This document shows positions 47,716-58,194 of a stretch of 64,000 bases of DNA, piece by piece (the first letter of the stretch is position 1; each line of letters starts with the position of its first letter). The stretch comes from Mytilus trossulus. Lineage: Eukaryota > Mollusca > Bivalvia > Mytilida > Mytilidae. A program made the translations under genes and the position numbers. The notes beneath the pieces are model-generated. The model saw nothing but the letters and a program-made list of their open reading frames with translations. It was not told where the DNA came from and did not search any database. The DNA is taken from positions 49,785,431 to 49,849,430 of the forward strand of contig NC_086381.1 of assembly GCF_036588685.1 (NCBI RefSeq), in the 5' to 3' direction.

Positions 47716-48000
47716 ATTAAAGGTAGATGTACCAGGATTATAATTTAATACGCCGGAAGCGCGTTTTGTCTACATAAGACTCGATCAAATCAAAACAGGT
47801 ACAAAAGTCAAACAAGTACAAAGCATTTAGGACCAAAAATCCCAAAAGTGGTGCAAATACAACTAAAGTAATTTATTCCTGGGATAAGAAAATCCTTAAT
47901 TTTTCGCAAATTTCAAAAGTTTTGTAACAGAAATTTTATAAAAATGACCATGTAGTTGATATTCATGTCAACACCGAAGTGCTGACTACTGGGCTATATA
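47716..48000 (+). mobile_element. GTACCAGGATTATAA-family repeat, near full length (unit D)
   Basis: It runs from GATGTACCAGGATTATAATT to AAGTGCTGACTACTGGGCTA. It lacks the CATCAGTGACG words but keeps both ends. It abuts the C1q fragment. Confidence 0.7.
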
Positions 48001-48054
48001 CTTTGCAATCGTAGGTCATATACAAATGATCAAAACAAAGAAATGCACTCAGAA

Positions 48055-48379
48055 TTTGTACTAGTTCAGTCATAATGAAGTACATGTCTTGTAGTTCCAA
48101 AATTACCAGCTCCAGATCCTAAACTCGTAAACTGCTTTTCTTTAACAATGTTGTCAACTCTCAGTTCGGTCTGTACTGCGTTCGAAGTGTAAGTCTGAAT
48201 GGTTCAAGTAAATAGGTATTCTCCTGGTATTGGTGCAACAAATATACCGTCTCCTGTGTTAAAGATATTCCCCTCGTCAACAACTTGTATGTCGAGTTTC
48301 AAAATAGAGTTCGTTTGAAGATGTGTTGATCCATTTAACTCAACATAATACAATGGACGTTTCTTCTCATTTTGAAGTT
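48055..48379 (-). pseudogene. C1q-domain exon fragment with nonsense codon
   Basis: After a plausible acceptor (TTTTTTTCAG ending 48,380) the frame reads KRPLYYVELNGSTHLQTNSI, then LKLDIQVVDEGNIFNTGDGI and FVAPIPGEYLFT. This is the first half of a C1q domain, including the usual F-x-AP-x-xGxYxF motif. The next codon is TGA where C1q proteins have Trp. The frame then continues TIQTYTSNAVQTELRVDNIV and FTSLGSGAGNFGTT before another stop. The last C1q strands are absent, where repeat DNA begins (48,000). C1q-domain proteins are a large lectin-like immune family in bivalves; this copy is a relic. Confidence 0.8.
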
Positions 48380-48809
48380 CTGAAAAAAATGATGTCATAT
48401 CTAATGAGTATTCAGGTTAAACCGAATTCTACTTCCAGAATATATTCTAAACTTAAAGAATTCCGGATATGGCTTCAAATACAAAAATGCGTAAATTCAT
48501 TCAAATGGTTTGTTAGGCTATCTGACAATTTAATCTAAACTTTCCAAAACCTTTTAAGTTTTCATTGATGGCGATCCGATGGATACATCTGTTGTAGAGT
48601 TGTCACTGACTCAGACGTACTTATAAATATAATTATTTTCTGTGAGTGTTTCTTACATTAATTTGTAGGATCCATTACTATAGATAATTTAGCTGATCTG
48701 TAACAATAACATCTTCATGCCTTATATATCATGTACTGTAGTACGCCGCTAGATTAAAACTGACGAGGAAATGTAACACATGGCCAGCGAAAGCTCTCTT
48801 TTTGTAGAG

Positions 48810-48910
48810 CCCAGGTGGTCGTGTGGTCTAGCGGGACGGCTGCAGTGCAGGCGATTTGGTGTCACGATATCACAGTAGCATGGGTTCGAATCCCGGCGAG
48901 GGAAGAACCA
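48810..48910 (+). mobile_element. tRNA-derived SINE head, + copy
   Basis: GTGGTCTAGCGGGACGG resembles a Pol III A box and GGGTTCGAATCCC is a perfect B box, about 40 bp apart. Acceptor and anticodon stems do not close properly, so it is not a functional tRNA. The tail contains AAATTTGCGAAAGCAAATTT, an 8-bp stem with a GAAA tetraloop. Confidence 0.75.
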
Positions 48911-49238
48911 AAAATTTGCGAAAGCAAATTTACAGATCTAACATTGTTGGGTTGATGTTTAGACGAGTTGTATATATATATGGCAGTCAGCAGGTTTAAA
49001 GAACATCAGTTGTTCGACCTGTTAGTCAAATGCGTTTTGTTTAAATATACTTTTTCACTTTTTTGGTCTTTAAAAAAATGTTGTTTGTGCTGTTTTAAAG
49101 CCCTTCTACAACGAAATTTGTTTTACATGCACACGTATAAAAATTGCGGTTTTTATCCAACGCAATCATAGGATTGAACGTAGTTTTCAATTTAGACTCG
49201 TTTATATATATGTATATACCGAAAGCTCTTTTTTTGAG

Positions 49239-49345
49239 AGCCCAGGTGGTCGTGTGGTCTAGCGGGACGGCTACAGTGCAGGCGATTTGGTGTCACGATA
49301 TCACAGTAGCATGGGTTCGAATCCCGGCGAGGGAAGAACCAAAAA
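49239..49345 (+). mobile_element. tRNA-derived SINE head, second + copy
   Basis: Same A-box and B-box words as the 48,810 copy, with one change (GGCTACAGTGCAGG). It is preceded by a non-unit flank (48,975-49,215) that matches 37,500-37,680. Confidence 0.72.
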
Positions 49346-49418
49346 TTTGCGAAAGCAAATTTACAGATCTAACATTGTTGGGTTGATGTTTAGACACGTT
49401 GTATATATAAAAATTTTT

Positions 49419-49522
49419 GGTTCTTCCCTCGCCGGGATTCGAACCCATGCTACTGTGATATCGTGACACCAAATCGCCTGCACTGCAGCCGTCCCGCTAG
49501 ACCACACGACCACCTGGGCTCT
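49419..49522 (-). mobile_element. tRNA-derived SINE head, - copy 1
   Basis: Reverse complement of the same element; the B box reads GGGATTCGAACCC on the + strand. First of the tandem minus units. Further copies lie at 49,860-49,963 and 50,301-50,404, and a 5' stub at 50,742-50,767. Confidence 0.75.
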
Positions 49523-50767
49523 CAAAAAAAGAGCTTTCGGTGGGCATGTGTTACCTTTCCACGTCAGTTTTAATCTAGCGGCGTACTACAGTACATGATA
49601 TATAAGGCATGAAGATGTTATTGTTACAGATCAGCTAAATTATCTATAGTAAAGGATCCTACAAATTAATGTAAGATACAGTCACAGAAAATAATTATAT
49701 TCATAAGTACGTCTGAGTCAGTGACAACCCTACAACAGATGTATCCATCGGATCGCCATCAATGATGGTGATACATGGCTATGTACATAATGTATATACA
49801 ACCCGTCTAAACATCAACCCAACAATGTTAGATCTGTAAATTTGCTTTCGCAAATTCTTGGTTCTTCCCTCGCCGGGATTCGAACCCATGCTACTGTGAT
49901 ATCGTGACACCAAATCGCCTGCACTGCAGCCGTCCCGCTAGACCACACGACCACCTGGGCTCTCAAAAAAAGAGCTTTCGGTGGGCATGTGTTACCTTTC
50001 CACGTCAGTTTTAATCTAGCGGCGTAATACAGTACATGATATATAAGGCATGAAGATGTTATTGTTACAGATCAGCTAAATTATCTATAGTAAAGGATCC
50101 TACAAATTAATGTAAGATACAGTCACAGAAAATAATTATATTCATAAGTACGTCTGAGTCAGTGACAACTCTACAACAGATGTATCCATCGGATCGCCAT
50201 CAATGATGGTGATACATGGCTATGTACATAATGTATATACAACCCGTCTAAACATCAACCCAACAATGTTAGATCTGTAAATTTGCTTTCGCAAATTCTT
50301 GGTTCTTCCCTCGCCGGGATTCGAACCCATGCTACTGTGATATCGTGACACCAAATCGCCTGCACTGCAGCCGTCCCGCTAGACCACACGACCACCTGGG
50401 CTCTCAAAAAAAGAGCTTTCGGTGGGCATGTGTTACCTTTCCACGTCAGTTTTAATCTAGCGGCGTACTACAGTACATGATATATAAGGCATGAAGATGT
50501 TATTGTTACAGATCAGCTAAATTATCTATAGTAAAGGATCCTACAAATTAATGTAAGATACAGTCACAGAAAATAATTATATTCATAAGTACGTCTGAGT
50601 CAGTGACAACCCTACAACAGATGTATCCATCGGATCGCCATCAATGATGGTGATACATGGCTATGTACATAATGTATATACAACCCGTCTAAACATCAAC
50701 CCAACAATGTTAGATCTGTAAATTTGCTTTCGCAAATTCTTGGTTCTTCCCTCGCCGGGATTCGAAC

Positions 50768-52278
50768 ACATATATTTCAGTATAACGCAATGTGTAGGCT
50801 AGAATAATGATTTGAAATCAATGTTTAAAAGAAATCCATACCTTTTTGTTCCATTATTCAACAGTAAACTGACTGAATATCATATTATTATAGACCAAAA
50901 ATTCATGATAAATGTGGTCACAAAGCCCCAGGTTAGCAATGAAAAGGTTATTGGAACATTGTCATTTAAAACCTTCATCTACTGCATCTGGTGAAAATTC
51001 ATTGCATGAAAAAACACTTATCATATCAGCATGATCCGTTGTCTTAAAAAATGGCATATGTTTCGCTCAGCCTGTACAAATTGGTCTGTTTAAATTATTG
51101 CCTATTATTGGCCTGCGGCTCGTTCTTCCAATGACCATTTGTGTACACTTTCAACTCGTATTGACTGAACAAATTGAAAAGAAACGGAAAGTAAATAAAG
51201 TAAATAGCAGACACACAAATAAATTCAAGGGAGAGGAGCGTACGTTTTTTCCCCAAAAAAATGTTTTTGACTCGGACAAAAAAATCAACAATACCCAACC
51301 ACCCTTTTGAAGTTACATGGTTGCTCCCTAATTTTTGAGAGTATCTTAATGAATATGCACTTCTACCAATGTGAGCGACACAGGTTCTTTAGATCCTCCA
51401 GTTATAACCCTTTACAAATAAGTAAGAATTACGGTTAACTATGTGAAGTTAAGTGTTAAATGCCGTGGTAAAAATATCCACAGTACTGTTAGAAATAGAT
51501 ATTGTAGGTTTAATTTAACTTTGACTTTAAACTTAAATTAAAATATCTCATAATCTGATGTACTGGTAACCTACTTTGACATCTGTTTTATGCATTTGCA
51601 TTTTCGTGGCTTGAATATCAAAATGTTAAACTCGATTCGTCTTTCTGTGCAATGAAAAATAATCCAGTTTAAAAGATTATTTACTTAAACTATTATAAAT
51701 CATTTCAAAGGAACTTTTTGTGTTTAAATTTAAGAAATGTGAATGTGGGCGTCTTTATAGTACATTAAAGTAGTCTAAGAGTAATCTGTCAGAATTTTAT
51801 TTGAAATGATGTTAGAATAAAGTTATAAAGAGGAATATTTATGCTCAGTTTCGGATTCAGTGGGTGGAGGTCGTAAACACCCTTTCTTCATTGGAAAATA
51901 AATCTGTTTTTTTAAGGCCGGGGTGGGGGGGGGGGGGCATAAATCATAGACTATTTTATGAAATAACGTCACCTGCCCTTTTTCGAAAATCCTGGATCCG
52001 CACCTGATGCTCTCTGTATAATATTGTGTGCATTATTCACAAACAACATGCCATAGCTCTGTTAGGAATCAAACTTTAATGAACACTTTTCATAAACTGC
52101 TACAACTTATCACCATAAAATGCATACATCTGAAATACTTTTCTGAACCGTATTGGTTAAAAACCAAATATTTCTACATGGTTTTCGTACGCGTGTACTC
52201 AGGGTACTAACTTGGTAGCTGTTTTGTGGTGGTACATGTATCAATCAATTTTTACATAAATTTTAAACATACATAAGT
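50768..52278. other. No gene recognised
   Basis: AT-rich DNA. The frames at 50,812-50,994 and 51,095-51,310 overlap on opposite strands and look random. A G-run of 9 sits at about 51,929, and a CCTGGATCCGCACCTGATGC piece at 51,990 belongs to the repeat seen at 7,215. Confidence 0.45.
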
Positions 52279-53156
52279 CACCGTGTATCATCGTACAGCG
52301 GATATAGGTACTAACCAAGCGGGCGTGAGCGATTTTGATCTTTTTACACAGTAACGAAAAATTTGTGTTTTGTTCACATAAAATCAATGTGTACTTCAAT
52401 CTAAGCATAATTGCTGTTTTAAGAATTGATTGGGTCGTAGGTTGATGATAAGAGATGTCTTATTATTTTCCCAAAACAAGAGGGATTACTAAAAGCATGT
52501 GCAAATACTTGTAAAAAAGAAGTAGGTCCTCGTCTCATCCGATATAATTCTTTATTCATTGCAACTCCTTTTCTGATAGAAGGTCAATGTGTGCGTGTAA
52601 TAAGTTTAGCTGTTTCAATAATTGGCATTGAAATCTTTAATACAAATGTTATTTTTCGATATTTTATCTCTAAAGAAGCGCTGTGTACGGTGTTTAGCTG
52701 ACCACATAAATCTGTATGCACGGTGCATAGTTAAGTTGTTGTACACCGTACCTAAAAACTTTATTTTCATACTCGTTTATTACCCAAAAAGTTTCAAGGA
52801 ATGAGTAACCACAGGTAGGTTTATGATTGGTAGCTATTACTTTTGCCCTGTGTTAGGTTTCTTTCAGATAAAACATGTAAATGTCTCAACAACTGTATCT
52901 AAATTGAAAGTTGGTGTTGACATTCACAACTATTTGCGCATGTACAAGTTAATTGTTCTTATTAGAATATCAAAGTTGTTTTATAAATAGGAAAAAATTG
53001 ATGCGACGATTATTTGGGAGCAGGAATTTCATATGTTGAGAAATCTGCATTGAGTATTGATAAAGCAAAACAAAGATTTTCGTTACCGTGTAAGGTCAAA
53101 ATCGATCATGCACGGTTGGTTAGTACCTATATCCGGTGTACTGATGATACACGGTG
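52279..53156. mobile_element. 878-bp TIR element with 5-bp TAAGT duplication
   Basis: It starts CACCGTGTATCATC and ends GATGATACACGGTG, with inverted similarity extending about 60 bp (GCGGATATAGGTACTAACCA on the left against CCGGATATAGGTACTAACCA from the right). Perfect TAAGT flanks lie at 52,274-52,278 and 53,157-53,161. A 5-bp duplication with CAC...GTG ends is reminiscent of Transib-type elements, but the full CACWATG consensus is not met. The 60-codon frames inside are not convincing. Confidence 0.78.
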
Positions 53157-53161
53157 TAAGT

Positions 53162-55304
53162 CAGTACACAATTTAGCTGAAAGGTTGTCTCTCGTAAATA
53201 TTGTGTGCCGGGTATGAAAATGTGTTTCCTCTTCAATTTATAGTTATGTGGAATACAATTTCGTAAAATTTTAAGGAACAATTAATTTGCCGTCATACTT
53301 TGACTTGATTTTTTTTATGTATTTTACAGATATGACTGCTTCTCCCAACAACAACAACAACAAAGAGATACATGTGAACAACATACATCCTTTCAATGAA
53401 AACTTGACTCAAACTTTTAAGTTTTCAAATATCATCAAATGATAACCAATATATTTCGGAATTTGCTGTGATAGTGGGTTTTTTTTCATTTCGATCATTC
53501 AATGTACAAACCCAGGATTCGGAGATTTAACGACAAAGACATGCAACTAAATGATAATTATAATAACATGATTGTCTCATTGGCAATCATACAAAATTTG
53601 TGCATTTTTTATATGACAAGAAAAGGGTTTCGTATCAATTATAGTTTACATAAAATGTTCGATTTCACTGATCGATTTTGCCATTCAAAAGACATAAATT
53701 AAGTGCATGTGTTTTAAAATTAATCCTTACATCAAGTAAACTTGACTTTACTTATTTCACAATCAAATTTTCATATCACACAATATTAAGCAGAAATCCA
53801 ACTTATGTTCTGTAAAGTTGTTCGTATTTAGTAAGAATAGACGGATAAAAGGAATAGTACAAAAACGATCACGTGTAATCATTAATTCCATGTTCTAATC
53901 TTAATACCTCTATATATAATTCGATTATAAAAGCTAAATTTAAATTTAATCTGTAACACATTTATAATCCTAAAATTACGAGGTCCAATTTGTCAGCCGT
54001 CATCACGTGAAAACGATGAATCAAAGAAATCAACTTTATATATAACTAATATAGTACAATGCTGGTGATTAAAAATTACACCACTCCAGGCCCTTTTGTT
54101 TTCCACATAATTAATATTGCCAATAATTAAGAAGTTCCGGGTGGGATCCGATACCGATACCAATAGTAGATTCACCTGTTACCTATTATACCTTATCTGT
54201 AGGCTCCTGCTGAAAACAAAACGAAAGATTTTTTTTCCTGATAACTACATCTATCTCTACCTCTTTTTGTTTAAATGTTTATGAAAGACATTCTAAAAAT
54301 GTGGGGGGGAAAGTAAGGGTTCGTTATCAAACTTTTTAACGTAGAATATGTACGAACTTTGATTTGGTTTTAATAACACATAATTAGTTTGGACTTTTTC
54401 TGACGCAGGCGGTATGTTTCGATTTTACCCGGCCTAGGTCTCACGAAGTAATAAAATGTTCAGGTTTTAACAGAATGGGCGTCATCAACTTTTTTTCTGT
54501 GTTTGATGAAGATTGGAGTTTTTAACGACCTTGACTGACTTTATAGCCCTTGCACGGTCGGTTTCTCTGTTTGAGGCGAACATTTGTTATACATGTATAG
54601 TGGTGATGCTCGAAAATTCATTCATTTCTAATTTGTTTTTAATATGTCTGATGTACAGCAGATGAAAATTAAAATACATAACGAATGCATATCGTTGTTA
54701 TATTTATAACAGTATTTTTATACAGTTTTCACTACCTATAAAAAAACATTTTAATTTATTTTAAAAGAAAAAAGAATAATAGGGAAACAATATAATGAAT
54801 AGAGAAAAAATAGTAAAAAAAGAAAGAATAGAGAATAACGGGATGCAAAAGTATGAAGAAAATATCTGTGGAAAATAAAAATAATTGAACATACAAAACT
54901 GGTTACAGACATGCACGATGAACTATTAATAAACACAATCATCTAATTGATCAAAGCAGCTCTGTTAACGTAAATGGTTTGCCTGATAAAGATAGACTTA
55001 TCTCCCTTTGGTCACTTTATTTAAAAGGAAAATTATTTGTGATTATTTTAATAAATTACCACTGACTTGTTTCTGAATTTGTTAAATTTAGGTTTATTTA
55101 ATTTCACATCAATAAGATAAAACTCAAGCCTTTTTCCTATGCCCTTTTACATAACTATCAAGATTTGAATCCGTTATTAACTGATTTGATAAAGGTCTGT
55201 TGTGGAAAGAGGTATGGTCAGCTTCACCTTTATTTGTTTCGCTTACAAGATGTCACTTAAACTTTGTTCAGGCCTACTTGTCATTGCTGCAGGGGCTATT
55301 TATA
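53162..55304. other. No gene recognised
   Basis: AT-rich. Minor features are (CAA)n at 53,347-53,362 and a piece GATTGTCTCATTGGCAATCA at 53,571 from the GATATGATTG repeat family. The A-rich stretch at 54,755-54,840 encodes only a low-complexity chance frame on the minus strand. Confidence 0.45.
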
Positions 55305-55590
55305 AAAAAAGAAGATGTGATATGATTGCCAATGAGACAACTCTCCACAAGAGACCAAAATGACACAGAAAATAACAACTAGAGGTCACCGTCCGGCCTT
55401 CAACAATGAGCGAAGCCCATATCGCACGGTCAGCTATAAAAGGCCCCGAAATGACAATGTCAATCTAATAAAAATATTAATCTCTGATTCAGAGATCAAA
55501 ATTTTAATTAGATTGTGACAATGTAAAACAATTCAAACGAAAAAGTTCAGTAATAAAATCATTACAAATATGTTGTTTTTAGTATGTATG
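55305..55590 (+). repeat. GATATGATTGCCAATGAGAC-family repeat
   Basis: Landmarks are GATATGATTGCCAATGAGAC, CACAAGAGACCAAAATGACA, AGGTCACCGTCCGGCCTTCA, AACAATGAGCGAAGCCCATA and AAAGGCCCCGAAATGACAAT. It is split by a 55-bp palindrome at 55,461-55,515 and resumes with ACAATGTAAAACAATTCAAA. Abundant in mussel DNA by recognition. Confidence 0.78.
55461..55515. mobile_element. 55-bp palindromic micro-element with 9-bp TSD
   Basis: The insert begins CAATCTAATAAAAATATTAA and ends AAAATTTTAATTAGATTG, and is nearly palindromic throughout with centre TCTCTGATTCAGAGA. Flanks are identical TGACAATGT (55,452-55,460 and 55,516-55,524). The host repeat gives the empty site, because its other copies run straight through. 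A 9-bp duplication would fit Mutator-like or Merlin-type integration. Confidence 0.75.
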
Positions 55591-55728
55591 TAAAATAAAA
55601 AGAAAACATACAAGAATTACATGTGATTCTTAACCAAAACCAGAATTGTATCGAAAGTCAAATATTGTCTTACAAATGCAACTGACGTCCCCAGTTTGGT
55701 TGAAAACGTCATTGAAGTGAAAAATAGA

Positions 55729-56165
55729 ATCATATTCAAAACAGTGTGGTCCTAGCCATTGATTGACGACCTAAATTATCCCATTGACTGGGACAGATTA
55801 GGTGAACGTTTGTCTGTAACGACCATTGCTCACTTCTTATTTTTTATAGAATTTAAACTGTGCGGTCACCAAAGGTTTTTAACGCCTTTAATAATAAAAT
55901 AATTCGAAAAATTATTCAGGAATAACCTTTATGTTTTGATTTGTAGTATTGATATAAATCAACACATCGTATTATTCCGGATTCGTTTTTCGAATTGCTT
56001 TATTTAGGTGTTTAGAACCTTTGGTGGCCCCACAGATTCTGTGTCCTTAACAAGTACATAGTGAGTAGTGAATGTAACCGACAAACGTTCACCTAATCTG
56101 TCACAGTCAATGGGATAATTTAGGTCGTCAATCAATGGCCAGGACCACACTGTTTTGAATATGAT
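55729..56165. mobile_element. 437-bp long-palindrome MITE
   Basis: Arms of about 90 bp start ATCATATTCAAAACAGTGTG at both ends when read inward, and share ATTGATTGACGACCTAAATT and GATTAGGTGAACGTTTGTC. Pairing resumes inside (GCGGTCACCAAAGGTTTTT with AGAACCTTTGGTGGCCCC). The whole element could fold on itself. The target duplication is unclear. Confidence 0.8.
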
Positions 56166-56995
56166 CTATGTTCTAGTTAAACAATCTTCAAAATTAAAAA
56201 GCATTATGGAATCTCATTTTGTTATGTTTTATATGTGTATTAAATGGCTTCTGTATATTACAAATAGAGTAGGCTTGAACAACCAAATTGTTGGTGCGTT
56301 TCCAGGAGTGTATATATAAGTCTAAGCAGGCTTTAAATTAAATAATCTTGCCTCCTTGAAGAAGGTACAACAGAAAAGCGCTCCGTTAAATACAATCACT
56401 ATAAGCTTTATATAAAACAGTCTTAAATAGTATTCAATAGCGCTAACATCCAATTCATACAAACATTTTCATTATTTTGTGTATTGCAAACGCTGATGAT
56501 AATTCCAGTATAAAGAATTATATTGCATCCAAACTGGAACATAACAGCCTTTGGTAGTATGATAGTATCATATATGTGGTTTTTTTTTTATTTGTGTCAT
56601 TTGCATATGTTTTCGAGTTTAGTGTTACAGCCATTTCGCTTAATTAGTATATTAAGTACATTACTGTGTAGGGTCCGCTTTAACCCCGGCTCTGGATATG
56701 ACATTTTCTTACTGTGTTAAAGACTCATGTGTTACCTTGACTTTTTTTCTGCCTTTATGTCGGGTTGCTGTTTTCATTCTATAAACTATATCTATTTTGT
56801 AATGTTAAAACAGTGTAAGGTAGTTTAAGAATTAAATATTTCTATGTGTATATGCCTAGGGGAGCGAGATGCAGTCATGGTCTTGACCACAGTTGGTAGT
56901 TCACCAGTTCACTGTTAAAGACGTCTGCATTGTAGTCATTGAAATCAGTGGCTAAAGTTACTGTGAACAGCAGTAAAGTACAGTGCGTATTTTAA

Positions 56996-57269
56996 GGTGG
57001 TACCTAACACTACAGGGATATAACTCTGTAAAGTCGGCTTAACATTTTAATTACGTTGTGTTGTAAAAGGAATATTAAGCTTCTCAATGATCAACATTGG
57101 TGTTTGTCAAATTGCTATATAACCAGCGTATTTTTTCTGACAAAACGGTTGGTTGAACTTTTTTAAAATTTTTATATTTTTGTTAAAGTGTCAAAGTAAA
57201 TACTTTGACCAAATTTTATGAAAATTAAACGAGCCAAATTAATTTTAGTGAAAGTGTTAGTATACCACC
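56996..57269 (-). mobile_element. Complete TTAA MITE, 274 bp, opposite orientation
   Basis: TTAA at 56,992-56,995 and 57,270-57,273; ends GGTGGTACCTAACACT and GGTGGTATACTAACACT. It is the reverse complement of the 29,094-29,366 copy through its whole length. Confidence 0.88.
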
Positions 57270-57789
57270 TTAATCAGACCGTGGCGTTAAAACAATGTAT
57301 ACGTGCCTTACTGGACAACAGTTTTCTATACATTAAAAAAACTGCTTTAATGTATCTGTCAGAGTATTCAGCTATCGTCATCTAATTTTACTGCTCTTCA
57401 TGTACATGCATGAATCTGACAGACATGGAAATTAAGCATTGTCTTGAATACACCACAAGCAACAACAAAAACAACACACCACAATAAAAACTAAAAAAAA
57501 AATATAACAAGACTGTTTCTATAACAAAGGCAATAAGTTGTTAAGTCAGCAATTCCTTATGTTGAAAATGTTGGATTTAAACTTGTTTCGTCATAGGTTG
57601 TACGACATGGGCAAAACATTGCATTATAATAACAGTAATGTGTGAGCAAAACGAATCATGTAAAAATGTCAACAATTGGATACAGCCGTCAACATTGTGT
57701 TCTTATTTTTATCCCTATAAAACCAAATAACTGTTTCAACAAAGAAAACAAAAATGGCATGTAGACACTTTATAAACAAAGCACATATT

Positions 57790-57935
57790 AACAGTGGCGA
57801 ATCAAGAATTTTTTCGGGGCCAACTGACTGCCTAAGAGGGGGCCCGCTCCGGTCATGCTTCAGTGAATCCCCCCATTTATTCCAGAAAAAGGGGGCAGGC
57901 CTCCTGCCACCTAAATCTGCCTCTGCATAAGCAAA
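57790..57935 (-). repeat. TGGATCCGCC-type repeat, reversed copy
   Basis: ACAGTGGCGAATCAAGAATT at one end and GCCACCTAAATCTGCCTCTG at the other, with CCCCCATTTATTCCAGAAAA inside, match the layout of 7,215-7,375. Confidence 0.5.
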
Positions 57936-58194
57936 ATTGAAACACAAATACAACACTTTATACTGCAACTAGTTGTGTTTATTTTCTAAATATAGTAACG
58001 TACATTGTAGCTATATATGTTGTATTAAGTCAGTTTCGCCAAGGAACTCTTTTTCCACAATCAGAGGTCCATTAAGGGATGAAAATAAGTTTGACATTTG
58101 TGTTAAGATTTAAAAAGCTATCACTGAATTAATTTAAGTTTCAGTATAAAAACAAAATTAGGTCAATGTCATAAAAACATGAACTTAAAATTGA

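Larger units (their letters stand above)
43766..48000 (-). repeat. Truncated tandem unit D (upstream region only)
   Basis: From ATGATGAAACGATTTAGAAG (43,773) the sequence repeats 36,190-36,445 and continues like unit A 12,030-16,650 through the retroelement tail, the palindrome block and beyond. No TSP1 exon precedes it and no vWA exon follows. It ends at a complete GTACCAGG-family repeat (47,716-48,000) next to a C1q relic. Confidence 0.8.
48578..50767. repeat. Palindromic cluster of 441-bp units carrying a tRNA-derived SINE head
   Basis: Minus-oriented units start at 49,421, 49,862, 50,303 and 50,744 (TTCTTCCCTCGCCGGGATTC), exactly 441 bp apart each time and nearly identical; the last is cut off after 24 bp. 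Plus-oriented copies occupy 48,578-48,975 and, head only, 49,215-49,400. Each unit holds a tRNA-like segment and a fixed flank (GGATCGCCATCAATGATGG, TTAATCTAGCGGCGTA). The two orientations face each other around 49,405, forming a large imperfect palindrome. Confidence 0.9.

Noticed and set aside
48810-50400. Functional tRNA genes
   Set aside because: A and B boxes are good, but acceptor and anticodon stems do not pair and no clear anticodon loop can be placed. Copies sit in repeats, so a tRNA-derived SINE head is the better call.
52279-53156. Firm assignment to Transib
   Set aside because: Only the CAC...GTG ends and 5-bp duplication fit. The heptamer consensus is not matched and no transposase is present, so it is left unclassified.
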